Assembly (NCBI GenBank): GCA_021496925.1 | Contig: CP053915.1 | Span: 3,747,501-3,811,500 of the forward strand | Source of the DNA: Acidovorax sp. YS12 | GTDB lineage: Bacteria > Pseudomonadota > Gammaproteobacteria > Burkholderiales > Burkholderiaceae_C | DNA: 64,000 nt | Direction: 5' to 3' | Position numbers and translations under genes: made by a program | Part shown: positions 54,165 through 62,969 of the stretch, piece by piece | Position numbering within the stretch: the first letter of the stretch is position 1 | How the letters are laid out: each line of letters starts with the position of its first letter | Notes under the pieces: generated by a model | Told to the model about the DNA's origin: nothing | The model's database searches: none | Seen by the model: only the letters and a program-made list of their open reading frames with translations

Positions 54165-56366
54165 ATGACCCAGCGCATTTCCGTGCACGGCCTGCAAGTG
54201 GCCGAAAACCTCTACCGCTTCATCGAAGACCAGGTGCTGCCCGGCACGGGCGTGGACGCCGCCGCCTTCTGGCAGGGCTTCGGCGCCATCGTGGCCGACC
54301 TCGCGTCCAAGAACGCCGCCCTGCTGGCCGAGCGCGACCGCCTGCAGGCCGAGCTGGACACCTGGCACAAGGCCCACCCTGGCCCGATCCAGGACATGGC
54401 GGGCTACCGCAAATTCCTCGAAACCATCGGCTACCTGGTACCCCAGCCGGCCAACGCCCAGGCCACCACCGCCAACGTGGACGCCGAGCTGGCTACGCAG
54501 GCCGGCCCGCAGCTGGTGGTGCCGATCCTGAACGCACGCTATGCGCTGAATGCTGCCAATGCCCGCTGGGGCTCGCTGTACGACGCGCTGTACGGCACCG
54601 ACGCCATCAGCGAGGCCGACGGCGCCGAAAAGGGCAAGGGCTACAACCCGGTGCGCGGCGCCAAGGTCATCGCCTTCGCGCGCGGCGTGCTGGACCAGGC
54701 CGCGCCGCTGGCCACGGGCTCGCACCAGGACGCTACCGGCTACCGCGTGGAAGGCGGCCAACTGGCCGTCGCGCTCAAGGACGGCGGCACGACCGGCCTG
54801 AAGGACGCGGCGCAGTTCGCCGGCTACCAGGGTGACGCCGCCGCCCCCTCGTCGGTGCTGCTGGCGCACAACGGCCTGCACATCGACATCCGCATCGATC
54901 GTGAAACGCTCATCGGCAAGACCGACGCCGCCGGCGTGGCCGACGTGGTGCTGGAAGCCGCGCTGTCCACCATCCTCGACCTGGAGGACTCGGTGGCCGC
55001 GGTGGACGCCGACGACAAGGTGCTGGGCTACGCCAACTGGCTGGGCATCCTCAAGGGCACGCTGACCGAGACCTTCGACAAGGGCGGCAAGCCCATGACG
55101 CGCGGCCTGAACGCCGACCGCCAGTACACCGGCGCCGACGGCAAGCCCGTGAGCCTGCACGGCCGCTCGCTGATGTTCGTGCGCAACGTGGGCCACCTGA
55201 TGACCAACCCGGCCATCCTGTGGGGTGCCGAGGGCCGGGAGATCCCCGAGGGCATCATGGACGCCATGGTGACCACCACCATCGCGCTGCACGACCTCAA
55301 GGGCCTGGGCGCCAACGGCATCCGCAACAGCCGCACGGGCAGCGTCTACATCGTCAAGCCGAAGATGCACGGCCCGGCCGAAGTGGCCTTTGCCAGCGAG
55401 CTGTTCGGCCGCGTCGAGCAGGTGCTGGGCCTGGCCGCCAACACCGTGAAGCTGGGCATCATGGACGAGGAGCGCCGCACCTCGGTCAACCTCAAGGCCT
55501 GCATAGCCGCGGCCGCCAGCCGCGTGGCCTTCATCAACACCGGCTTCCTCGACCGCACCGGCGACGAGATGCACACCGCCATGCACGCCGGCCCGATGAT
55601 CCGCAAGGGCGACATGAAGACCAGCGCCTGGATCCAGTCCTACGAGCGCAACAACGTGCTGGTGGGCCTGTCGATGGGCCTGCGCGGCAAGGCGCAGATC
55701 GGCAAGGGCATGTGGGCCATGCCCGACCTGATGGCCGCCATGCTGGAGCAGAAGATCGCCCACCCCAAGGCCGGCGCCAACACCGCCTGGGTGCCCAGCC
55801 CCACGGGCGCCACGCTGCACGCGCTGCACTACCACCAGGTGAAGGTGAGCGACATCCAGGCCGAGATGGAGAAGATCGACGCCAACGCCGAGCGCGACAA
55901 CCTGCTCACCGGCCTGCTCACCGTGCCCGTGAGCAGCAACCCGAACTGGAGCGACACCGAGAAGCAGCAGGAGCTGGACAACAACATCCAGGGCATCCTC
56001 GGCTACGTGGTGCGCTGGGTGGACCAGGGCGTGGGCTGCTCCAAGGTGCCGGACATCAACGACATCGGCCTGATGGAAGACCGCGCCACGCTGCGCATCT
56101 CCAGCCAGCACGTGGCCAACTGGCTGCTGCACGGCATCGTCAGCGAAGGCCAGGTGCGCGCCACCTTCGAGCGCATGGCCGCCAAGGTGGACCAGCAGAA
56201 CGCTGGCGACCCGCTGTACCAGCGCATGCACGGCCGCTTCGCCGAATCCATGGCCTACCAGGCCGCCTGCGACCTGGTGTTCAAGGGCGTGGCGCAGCCC
56301 AGCGGCTACACCGAGCCGCTGCTGCACGCCTGGCGCCTGAAGGTGAAGGCCGCGGCCGCCGCCTGA
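54165..56366 (+). CDS. glcB: Malate synthase G
   Basis: A 733-residue cytoplasmic enzyme condensing glyoxylate with acetyl-CoA to malate (glyoxylate and glycolate metabolism). The length fits isoform G. Motifs: ILDLEDSVAAVDADDKVLGY near 265 (substrate and Mg region), RGLNADRQYTGADG near 312, the long catalytic segment containing RTGSVYIVKPKMHGPAEVAF near 386-405 and NTGFLDRTGDEMHTAMH near 457. The C-terminal QAACDLVFKGVAQPSGYTEP carries the C-terminal domain. ATG 54165 is about 7 bases after GAAAGC. Followed by repeat m and a strong terminator. Confidence 0.97.
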   Translation: MTQRISVHGLQVAENLYRFIEDQVLPGTGVDAAAFWQGFGAIVADLASKNAALLAERDRLQAELDTWHKAHPGPIQDMAGYRKFLETIGYLVPQPANAQATTANVDAELATQAGPQLVVPILNARYALNAANARWGSLYDALYGTDAISEADGAEKGKGYNPVRGAKVIAFARGVLDQAAPLATGSHQDATGYRVEGGQLAVALKDGGTTGLKDAAQFAGYQGDAAAPSSVLLAHNGLHIDIRIDRETLIGKTDAAGVADVVLEAALSTILDLEDSVAAVDADDKVLGYANWLGILKGTLTETFDKGGKPMTRGLNADRQYTGADGKPVSLHGRSLMFVRNVGHLMTNPAILWGAEGREIPEGIMDAMVTTTIALHDLKGLGANGIRNSRTGSVYIVKPKMHGPAEVAFASELFGRVEQVLGLAANTVKLGIMDEERRTSVNLKACIAAAASRVAFINTGFLDRTGDEMHTAMHAGPMIRKGDMKTSAWIQSYERNNVLVGLSMGLRGKAQIGKGMWAMPDLMAAMLEQKIAHPKAGANTAWVPSPTGATLHALHYHQVKVSDIQAEMEKIDANAERDNLLTGLLTVPVSSNPNWSDTEKQQELDNNIQGILGYVVRWVDQGVGCSKVPDINDIGLMEDRATLRISSQHVANWLLHGIVSEGQVRATFERMAAKVDQQNAGDPLYQRMHGRFAESMAYQAACDLVFKGVAQPSGYTEPLLHAWRLKVKAAAAA

Positions 56367-56427
56367 AAACTATCAAATCAATAGCTGCCAGCGCTTGCCA
56401 CGCAAGCGCTGGAGGCCAATTTGATTC
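56365..56427. repeat. Family-1 repeat, copy m
   Basis: AAACTATCAAATCAATAGCT, GCCAGCGCTTGCCACGCAAG, CGCTGGAGGCCAATTTGATT. Stem CCAGCGCTTGC/GCAAGCGCTGG, plus the outer AAATCAA/TTTGATT arms. It begins at the glcB stop. Confidence 0.85.
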
Positions 56428-56433
56428 ACAATG

Positions 56434-56468
56434 AGAACGGCACCCCTGGGTGCCGTTCTTTCTTTTTT
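56434..56468 (+). terminator. Intrinsic terminator of glcB
   Basis: A perfect 12-bp stem AGAACGGCACCC (56434-56445) and GGGTGCCGTTCT (56448-56459), followed by TTCTTTTTT. It lies 68 bases after the glcB stop and immediately after repeat m. Confidence 0.9.
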
Positions 56469-56481
56469 GACGCCCGCCCGC

Positions 56482-56715
56482 ATGCCGCCCGCCACCGACA
56501 CCCGCCACTGCCCGCTGTGCGGCCAGTCCAACCAATGCGCCGTCGCCGCCGGGCAGCCGGCGCAGGGCTGCTGGTGCATGGCCCAGCCGGTGTCGCGCGC
56601 TGCGCTGGCGCGCCTGGCGCCGCAGCAGCGCGGGCAAAGCTGCATCTGCCCGCTGTGCGCGCGCGAGGTGCCGGCCGCCCCTATCATCGAAGCCCCTTCA
56701 TCCCCCGCACCCTGA
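56482..56715 (+). CDS. CWC-type cysteine-rich small protein
   Basis: A 77-residue protein with cysteine pairs in RHCPLCGQSNQC and GCWCMAQPVS, then CICPLCAREV, the arrangement of the cysteine-rich CWC family, likely a small zinc-binding protein of unknown role. I start at ATG 56482 (MPPATDTRH) because the longer frame runs back through the glcB terminator. It starts 14 bases after that terminator. No strong ribosome site is visible. Confidence 0.75.
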   Translation: MPPATDTRHCPLCGQSNQCAVAAGQPAQGCWCMAQPVSRAALARLAPQQRGQSCICPLCAREVPAAPIIEAPSSPAP

Positions 56716-56724
56716 GGAACATCC

Positions 56725-56913
56725 ATGCCCACGTACCACATCGAAATGATGGAAGGCCGCACCGTTGAACAGAAGCGCAAGCTGGCCGAGGCAATCACGC
56801 GCGTCTCGGTGGAGATCCTCGGCGGCGCGCCCGAGTCGGTGGACATCCTGATCACCGACGTGAAGCGCGAGAACTGGGCCACGGGCGGCCAGCTCTGGCT
56901 GGATAAACAGTGA
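56725..56913 (+). CDS. 4-oxalocrotonate tautomerase-family protein
   Basis: A 62-residue enzyme of the tautomerase superfamily with the catalytic Pro directly after the initiator Met (MPTYHIEMMEGRT). The family pattern continues as EQKRKLAEAITRVSVEILGG and VDILITDVKRENWATGG, which includes the conserved Arg near 50 and Trp. It isomerises small unsaturated keto acids, typical of aromatic meta-cleavage, but no such pathway is adjacent. GAGGAA lies upstream. It follows the CWC gene by 9 bases. Confidence 0.92.
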   Translation: MPTYHIEMMEGRTVEQKRKLAEAITRVSVEILGGAPESVDILITDVKRENWATGGQLWLDKQ

Positions 56914-56917
56914 GCAA

Positions 56918-57026
56918 CCCCCTGAGCGGCTGCGCCGCTTCCCCCTTCTCTCTACGCGCTTCGCGCTACGGGAAGGGGGACGCTGCCCGCGCTCTGGGGC
57001 GGCCCTTGCGCGGCGTCCGCTGGCCC
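56918..57026. repeat. Family-2 repeat, copy C, inverted (~109 bp)
   Basis: Starts CCCCCTGAGCGGCTGCGCCG and ends CGCGGCGTCCGCTGGC, the reverse complement of copies A and B in layout. Internal stem CCCCCTTC/GAAGGGGG. It lies between the tautomerase and the MFS gene. Confidence 0.8.
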
Positions 57027-57071
57027 GGGCCGTGCCGGTTTCAAGGGCCAGGGGCCGTATAGGGCACCGCC

Positions 57072-58529
57072 ATGACCGATTCCGCCGCCGCGCTCAAGGC
57101 CCGCTACGGCGAGCGCTACCGCTGGCTGCTGCTGCTCAGCGTGATGGTGGGCACGATGGCCTCCATCATTTCCTCGACCATCGTGAACGTGGCCATTCCC
57201 GACATGAGCCACCATTTCGCGCTGGGGCAGGAGCGCGCGCAGTGGGTCACCTCGGGCTTCATGGTGGCCACCACCGTGGCCATGCTGACCACGCCGTGGC
57301 TGCTGGCGCGCTTCGGCTACCGCGCCACCTACGTCGGCGCGGTGCTGCTGCTCATGGCGGGCGGCATCGGCGGCGGGCTGGCCAGGGAGTACTGGCTGGT
57401 GCTGGCCGCGCGCGTGGCCGAGGGGCTGGCGGCCGGCGTGGTGCAGCCGATTCCGGCGGTCATCATCCTCTACGCCTTCCAGCCGCACGAGCAGGGCCGC
57501 GCCAGCGGCATCTTCGGCATGGGCGTGGTGCTGGCGCCCGCCATCGGGCCGAGCATCGGCGGGCTGCTGGTGGACTGGTTCGGCTGGCGCTCCATCTTCT
57601 TCATGGTCGTGCCCCTGTGCCTGGCCTCGCTGTGGCTGGCGTACCGGTTCGTGCCGGTCACCGCGCCGGGCGGCGTCGAGGCCGGCGGTGACGGCGCGGG
57701 GCTGGACTGGCGCGGCCTGATGCTGGGCGCCGGCGGCACGCTGTGCCTGCTCAACGGCCTGGTGGCGCTGCACGGCGGGCCCGCGGGCGAGTCGGCCGGG
57801 CTGCTGGGCGCGGCGCTGGCCGCGCTGGTGCTGTTCGTCTGGTGGCAGCGGCGCCTGCTGGCGCGCGGCGGCAAGCCGCTGATGGACCTGCGCCTGTTCG
57901 GCTACCGCCAGTTCGCCATGGGCTGCGTGGTGGCCTTCATCTACGGCACGGCGCTGTTCGGCTCCACCTACCTGCTGCCCGTGTTCATGCAGCTGGGGCT
58001 GCAGCTCTCGGCCTCGCACGTGGGCGCCATCATGCTGCCGGCGGGCATCGCGCTGGCGGCCACCATCGCGCTGGTGGGGCGCCTGGCCGACCGGCGGCCC
58101 ACGCCGCTGCTGGTGGGCACCGGGCTGGCGCTGCTGGCGGCGTCGTTCGCGCTCATGGTGCTGGTGCGGCCGGGCGCGGCGCTGTGGCTGCTGGTGGCCG
58201 TGACCATCATCGGGCGCGTCGGCCTGGGCTTCATCCTGCCGTCGCTCAACCTGGGCGCCATGCGCCCGCTGGACAAGGCGCTGATCTCGCAGGGGTCGAG
58301 CGCCATCAGCTTCATCCGCATGCTTGGCGGCGCGGCCGGCGTGAGCCTGTGCGGTATCGTGCTGGAATGGCGCCTGGCGGCGCACGGCGCCACGCTGGCC
58401 GGCACGGCGGCGAGCGCCAGCCGCAGCGCCGCCTTCGCCGAAACCTTTCTGATGCTCACCGGCCTGTGCCTGGTCGCGCTCGCGGCGGCCTGGCAACTGC
58501 GCGAACCCGAACCCGGACGCCCCTCCTGA
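57072..58529 (+). CDS. DHA2-family MFS transporter (drug/efflux type)
   Basis: A 485-residue inner-membrane protein with about 14 hydrophobic segments. SSTIVNVAIPDMSHHFALG near residue 34 is the DHA2 motif D1-like opening; QWVTSGFMVATTVAMLTTPW near 57 and GMGVVLAPAIGPSIGGLLVD near 155 (motif C, GPxxGG) mark a proton-coupled exporter. The substrate is unknown. No adjacent membrane-fusion gene, so it probably works alone. ATG 57072 lies after a short G-rich stretch. Confidence 0.9.
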   Translation: MTDSAAALKARYGERYRWLLLLSVMVGTMASIISSTIVNVAIPDMSHHFALGQERAQWVTSGFMVATTVAMLTTPWLLARFGYRATYVGAVLLLMAGGIGGGLAREYWLVLAARVAEGLAAGVVQPIPAVIILYAFQPHEQGRASGIFGMGVVLAPAIGPSIGGLLVDWFGWRSIFFMVVPLCLASLWLAYRFVPVTAPGGVEAGGDGAGLDWRGLMLGAGGTLCLLNGLVALHGGPAGESAGLLGAALAALVLFVWWQRRLLARGGKPLMDLRLFGYRQFAMGCVVAFIYGTALFGSTYLLPVFMQLGLQLSASHVGAIMLPAGIALAATIALVGRLADRRPTPLLVGTGLALLAASFALMVLVRPGAALWLLVAVTIIGRVGLGFILPSLNLGAMRPLDKALISQGSSAISFIRMLGGAAGVSLCGIVLEWRLAAHGATLAGTAASASRSAAFAETFLMLTGLCLVALAAAWQLREPEPGRPS

Positions 58530-58545
58530 ACCTGACCTGCCCGCC

Positions 58546-59307
58546 ATGTGCCAACTGCTCGGAATGAACTGCAACACGCCCACCGACGTGCGCTTCAGCT
58601 TCACAGGCTTCGCCCGGCGCGGCGGGGTCACGGGCGACCACACCGATGGCTGGGGCATCGCCTTCTTCGAGGACAAGGGCCTGCGCCATTTCGTCGACCA
58701 TGAGCGGGCGGTGGATTCGCCCGTGGCCGAGCTGATCCGGCGCTACCCGGTCAAGAGCCGCAACGTCATCGCGCACATCCGCAAGGCCACGCAGGGCGTG
58801 GTGAGCCTGGAGAACTGCCACCCCTTCGTGCGCGAGCTGTGGGGGCGCTACTGGGTGTTCGCGCACAACGGCGACCTGAAGGACTTCCGCCCGCGCCTGC
58901 ACGCGCATTTCCAGCCTGTGGGCAGCACCGACAGCGAGCACGCCTTCTGCTGGATCATGCAGGAGCTGTCCAAGTCGCACGCGGGCGTGCCCACCATCGA
59001 CGAGCTCACGCTCACGCTGCGCGAGCTGGCCGCGCGCATCGCGCCGCACGGCACCTTCAACTTCCTGCTCTCCAACGGGCTGGCGCTGTGGGCCCATGCC
59101 TCGACGCACCTGCACTACATCGAGCGGCGCCACCCCTTCGCCAGCGCGCGCCTGAGCGACGAAGACCTGCGCCTGGACTTCTCCACCTGCACCACGCCCA
59201 GCGACCGCGTGGCCCTCATCGCCACCGCGCCGCTGACCTGCGACGAGCAGTGGACCGCCTTCGAGAGCGGCCAGCTCAAGGTGTTCGTGGACGGCGTGTG
59301 CCGCTGA
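58546..59307 (+). CDS. Class II glutamine amidotransferase (YafJ-like)
   Basis: A 253-residue protein with N-terminal nucleophile Cys2 (MCQLLGMNCNTPTD), then GDHTDGWGIAFFED near 30, NVIAHIRKATQG near 74 and FAHNGDLKDF near 104, the glutamine-binding motifs of class II amidotransferases. YafJ proteins are mostly stand-alone and of unknown partner. The start lies 16 bases after the MFS gene, and the stop is 8 bases before the MocR-type gene. Confidence 0.92.
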   Translation: MCQLLGMNCNTPTDVRFSFTGFARRGGVTGDHTDGWGIAFFEDKGLRHFVDHERAVDSPVAELIRRYPVKSRNVIAHIRKATQGVVSLENCHPFVRELWGRYWVFAHNGDLKDFRPRLHAHFQPVGSTDSEHAFCWIMQELSKSHAGVPTIDELTLTLRELAARIAPHGTFNFLLSNGLALWAHASTHLHYIERRHPFASARLSDEDLRLDFSTCTTPSDRVALIATAPLTCDEQWTAFESGQLKVFVDGVCR

Positions 59308-59315
59308 AGCAGGCC

Positions 59316-60743
59316 ATGCAGCCGCCCGCGCCGAAGCGCTACGAGAGCCTGGCGGCCGACATCGAGGCCTCGATCCGCGCCGGCGTGCTGCGCCCGGGCG
59401 ACCGCCTGCCCTCGGTACGCCACACCTGCGAGAGCCGGGGCATCAGCGCCTCGACGGTGTTCCAGGCCTACTACCTGCTGGAAGCGCGCGGGCTGGTGCG
59501 CGCGCGCGAGCGTTCGGGCTACTACGTGAGCGAGGGCGCGCGCAAGCGCCCGCCCGAGCCCGACCACGCCTCGCGGCCCGCCGACGCCTCCATTGCCGTG
59601 GACGTGAGCGAGCTGGTGTTCGAGGTGCTGGAGGCCACCCGCACGCGCGACACCGTGGCCTTCGGCTCGGCCTTTCCCAGCCCGCAGCTGTTTCCGCTGG
59701 CGCGCCTGGGCCAGTCGCTGGCGGCCATGGCGCCCGCGCTCGACCCGTGGAGCACGGTGGACGACCTGACCCCCGGCAACCCGGCGCTGCGCCGCCAGAT
59801 CGCGCTGCGCTACCTGGCCGACGGGCTGCGGGTGCACACCGACGAGATCGTCGTCACCAACGGCGCGCTGGAGGCGCTGAACCTGTGCCTGGCTGCCGTT
59901 ACCCGGCCCGGCGGCGCCGTGGTGGTCGAGTCGCCGACCTTCTACGCCGCGCTGCAGGCGCTGGAGCGCCTGGGCCTGCAGGCCATCGAGGTGCCCACGC
60001 ACCCGCGCGAGGGCATCGACCTGGCGGCGCTGGAGCACGCCATCGCGCGCCACCGCCCGCAGGCCTGCTGGCTCATGACCACGTTCCAGAACCCGCTGGG
60101 CAGCCTCATGCCCGAGGACAAGAAGCAGGCGCTGGTGGCGCTGCTGGCGCGCCACGGCGTGCCGCTGATCGAGGACGACGTGTACGCCGAGCTGTACTTC
60201 GGCGACCGGCGCCCGCTGCCCGCCAAGGCCTTCGACCGCGACGGGCTGGTGCTGCACTGCGGCTCGTTCTCCAAATGCCTGGCACCCGGCTACCGGCTCG
60301 GCTGGGCCGCGCCGGGGCGCTTCGCCCAGGCCGTGGCGCGCCAGAAGCTGACCACCACGCTCGGCGCCTCGGCCCCGGTGCAGGCGGCGCTGGCCGACTA
60401 CCTGCAGCGCGGCGGCTTCGACAAGCACCTGCGCCGCCTGCGCCAGACCCTGGCCGCGCGCCAGGCGCGCGTGGCCGAAGCCGTGGCCGCGCACTTCCCG
60501 CCCGGCACGCGCGCCACGCAGCCGGCGGGGGGGTACTTCCTGTGGGTGGAGCTGCCCGAAGGCGCCGACACGCTGCGGCTGCACCGCCAGGCGCTGCAGC
60601 ACGGCATCAGCATCGCGCCGGGCCCGATCTTCTCGGCCTCGCGCGGTTTCGCGCACTGCCTGCGGCTGAACTACGGCCAGGAATGGAACGCGCGCAGCGA
60701 AGCCGCGCTGGCCACGCTGGGGCGGCTGGCGCACGCGCTCTGA
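59316..60743 (+). CDS. MocR/GntR-type regulator with PLP-dependent aminotransferase domain
   Basis: A 475-residue fusion: N-terminal GntR winged helix (about 8-75; PGDRLPSVRHTCESRGISAS) joined to a fold-type I aminotransferase domain (about 105-475). PLP residues are visible: TNGALEALNLC near 187, PTFYAALQAL near 208, IEDDVYAELYFG near 287 and the PLP Lys in CGSFSKCLAPGYRLGW near 318. MocR proteins use PLP to sense amino-acid-derived ligands such as GABA or vitamin B6. Start ATG 59316, after CAGGC. The target may be itself or the preceding amidotransferase; inferred. Confidence 0.92.
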   Translation: MQPPAPKRYESLAADIEASIRAGVLRPGDRLPSVRHTCESRGISASTVFQAYYLLEARGLVRARERSGYYVSEGARKRPPEPDHASRPADASIAVDVSELVFEVLEATRTRDTVAFGSAFPSPQLFPLARLGQSLAAMAPALDPWSTVDDLTPGNPALRRQIALRYLADGLRVHTDEIVVTNGALEALNLCLAAVTRPGGAVVVESPTFYAALQALERLGLQAIEVPTHPREGIDLAALEHAIARHRPQACWLMTTFQNPLGSLMPEDKKQALVALLARHGVPLIEDDVYAELYFGDRRPLPAKAFDRDGLVLHCGSFSKCLAPGYRLGWAAPGRFAQAVARQKLTTTLGASAPVQAALADYLQRGGFDKHLRRLRQTLAARQARVAEAVAAHFPPGTRATQPAGGYFLWVELPEGADTLRLHRQALQHGISIAPGPIFSASRGFAHCLRLNYGQEWNARSEAALATLGRLAHAL

Positions 60744-60768
60744 AGCGGCCCAGGCGCGTTCCGCCTTC

Positions 60769-60826
60769 ATGGCCAAAACGGCCTCCAGCGCTTATACAGC
60801 AAGCGCAAGCAGCTATGAATAAATGA
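60769..60826. repeat. Family-1 repeat, copy n
   Basis: ATGGCCAAAACGGCCTCCAG, CGCTTATACAGCAAGCGCAA, GCAGCTATGAATAAATGA. It follows the MocR-type gene and precedes the lld promoter region. Confidence 0.75.
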
Positions 60827-60956
60827 GCGGGCCGGCATGCGCATCCTGCGCCCGCGCGCCGGACGGCAGCAGCGTGCCTGTAACCTGATTCCACACCTTC
60901 ACCCGCCGCGCCATGCGCCGTTGCGGGGCGTGCCTTTGTGAACCCAATAAATTCTT

Positions 60957-60971
60957 ATTGGTATGACCAAT
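60957..60971. promoter_or_regulatory. LldR-type operator 1 (O1)
   Basis: ATTGGT-ATG-ACCAAT is a perfect 6-3-6 palindrome, matching the ATTGG...CCAAT type recognised by LldR/FadR-family GntR regulators such as E. coli LldR (consensus about TTGGTnnnACCAA). It is 114 bp, centre to centre, from O2. Confidence 0.75.
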
Positions 60972-61070
60972 TGAAATTTATTTCGATGATTGATTGTTAA
61001 ATAGGTGTTAACCCTGTCATTGTGGTTTAAATAAAGCCAGAGAATCGCTCCACTTTGTGCTAACGGCTTC

Positions 61071-61085
61071 ATTGGTAATACCAAT
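61071..61085. promoter_or_regulatory. LldR-type operator 2 (O2)
   Basis: ATTGGT-AAT-ACCAAT has the same arms as O1 with a different centre. Two spaced operators suggest looping control as described for E. coli lldPRD; the lldR gene lies in the same operon. Confidence 0.75.
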
Positions 61086-61268
61086 TTGGTTTTGCCCTTG
61101 TGCGCTGCAGCACGAGACGTAGCCAGTCCGCCTCTTGCGCCAGCCGGTGCCCGGGTCCGCCCGACCCGTGCCGCAAGCCACCGGAGGCCGCACCGCCCGC
61201 GGTGCGCGACTGGAGGAGACTGACCCCGCAGGCCCACCGGCCCGCACAACGCACTTCGCACAACGGCC

Positions 61269-62945
61269 ATGCAAACCCTCTGGCAACAGAACTACGACCC
61301 CGCCGGGAACATCTGGATCTCGGCCCTGGTCGCGCTCATTCCCATCGTCTTCTTCTTCCTCGCGCTGACCCGGCTGCGCCTCAAGGGCTACCAGGCCGGC
61401 ACCATCACGGTGCTGCTGGCCCTGGGCGTGGCGCTGCTGTTCTACAAGATGCCCGTGAGCGCGGCGCTGGCCTCGGCCGTGTACGGCTTCTTCTACGGCC
61501 TGTGGCCCATCGCCTGGATCATCGTGGCCGCGGTGTTCCTCTACAAAATCTCGGTCAAGACGGGGCAGTTCGACGTCATCCGCTCGTCGATCCTCTCGGT
61601 CACGCCCGACCAGCGGCTGCAGCTCATCCTGGTGGGCTTCTGCTTCGGCGCCTTCTTGGAGGGCGCGGCCGGCTTCGGCGCGCCCGTGGCCATCACGGCG
61701 GCGCTGCTGGTGGGCCTGGGCTTCAAGCCGCTGTACGCCGCCGGCCTGTGCCTGATCGCCAACACCGCGCCCGTGGCCTTCGGCGCCATGGGCATTCCGA
61801 TCATCGTGGCCGGCCAGGTGTCGGGCGTGGATGCGTTCGCCATCGGCCAGATGGCCGGGCGCCAGCTGCCGTTCATGACCGTGATCGTGCTGTTCTGGCT
61901 CATGGCCATCATGGACGGCTGGCGCGGCGTCAAGGAAACCTGGCCCGCCGTGCTGGTGGGCGGCGGCTCGTTCGCGGTCATGCAGTTCCTCACGGCCAAC
62001 TACATCGGCCCCGAGCTGCCGGACATCACCTCGGCCATCGTGTCGCTGGTGGCGCTGACGGCCTTCCTCAAGGTCTGGCAGCCCAAGCGCATCTTCCGCT
62101 TCGAGGCCGAGGGCGGCGCCAAGGCCGTGGCACAGCCTGCCGCGCCCGCCACCCGCCAGCCGCTGACGGCCGGCGCCATCGCCAAGGCGTGGTCGCCCTT
62201 CATCATCCTCACCGCCATGGTGACGGTGTGGAGCATCAAGCCCTTCAAGGCGCTGTTCGCCGCCGGCGGCCCGCTGGCCTCGACCATCATCAACATCCCG
62301 GTGCCGTTCCTGCACAACCTGGTGGAAAAGGCGCCGCCCGTCGTCGCCAAGGTCACGCCCTACGGCGCGGTCTACACCTTCAACTGGCTGCTGGCCACGG
62401 GCACGGCCATCCTGATCGCGGCCATCATCACCATCGCCTTCACGCGCCTGTCGCCCGCCAAGGCGGTGGCCACGCTGGGCGAGACGTTCAAGGAACTGGC
62501 CATCCCGATCTACTCCATCGGCATGGTGCTGGCGTTCGCCTTCGTGGCCAACTACTCGGGCCTGTCGGCCACGCTGGCCCTGGCGCTGGCGCACACCGGC
62601 CAGGCGTTCACGTTCTTCTCGCCCTTCCTGGGCTGGATCGGCGTGTTCCTGACGGGCTCGGACACCTCGGCCAACGCGCTGTTCGCCGCGCTGCAGGCCA
62701 CCACCGCGCAGCAGCTGGGCCTGCCCCAGGTGCTCACCGTGGCGGCCAACACCACCGGCGGCGTGACCGGCAAGATGATCTCGCCCCAGTCCATCGCCAT
62801 CGCCTGCGCGGCCGTCGGCCTGGCGGGCAAGGAGTCGGACCTGTTCCGCTTCACCGTCAAGCACAGCCTGGCCTTCGCCGTCATCATCGGCATCATCACG
62901 ACGCTGCAGGCCTACGTGTTTACGTGGATGATTCCGGGCCATTGA
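61269..62945 (+). CDS. lldP: L-lactate permease
   Basis: A 558-residue inner-membrane proton/lactate (glycolate) symporter with about 13 hydrophobic segments. The N terminus MQTLWQQNYDPAGNIWISAL is typical of LldP. GAFLEGAAGFGAPVAITAAL near residue 130 and GSDTSANALFAALQ near 467 are signature motifs, and TGGVTGKMISPQSIAIA near 497 follows. The ATG at 61269 has no strong AGGAGG; the nearest candidate is weak. First gene of the lactate operon. Confidence 0.96.
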   Translation: MQTLWQQNYDPAGNIWISALVALIPIVFFFLALTRLRLKGYQAGTITVLLALGVALLFYKMPVSAALASAVYGFFYGLWPIAWIIVAAVFLYKISVKTGQFDVIRSSILSVTPDQRLQLILVGFCFGAFLEGAAGFGAPVAITAALLVGLGFKPLYAAGLCLIANTAPVAFGAMGIPIIVAGQVSGVDAFAIGQMAGRQLPFMTVIVLFWLMAIMDGWRGVKETWPAVLVGGGSFAVMQFLTANYIGPELPDITSAIVSLVALTAFLKVWQPKRIFRFEAEGGAKAVAQPAAPATRQPLTAGAIAKAWSPFIILTAMVTVWSIKPFKALFAAGGPLASTIINIPVPFLHNLVEKAPPVVAKVTPYGAVYTFNWLLATGTAILIAAIITIAFTRLSPAKAVATLGETFKELAIPIYSIGMVLAFAFVANYSGLSATLALALAHTGQAFTFFSPFLGWIGVFLTGSDTSANALFAALQATTAQQLGLPQVLTVAANTTGGVTGKMISPQSIAIACAAVGLAGKESDLFRFTVKHSLAFAVIIGIITTLQAYVFTWMIPGH

Positions 62946-62969
62946 AACCCTGGAATCTGAGAGCACCCC

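Larger units (their letters stand above)
60827..61268 (+). promoter_or_regulatory. lld operon leader and promoter region
   Basis: This is 442 bases without a credible gene. From 60940 to 61100 it is far more AT-rich than the genome and holds the two LldR-type operators. The lldP start follows 183 bases after the second operator. The left part (60827-60940) is GC-rich with no obvious structure. The long leader between the second operator and lldP contains no structure I can support. Confidence 0.6.
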
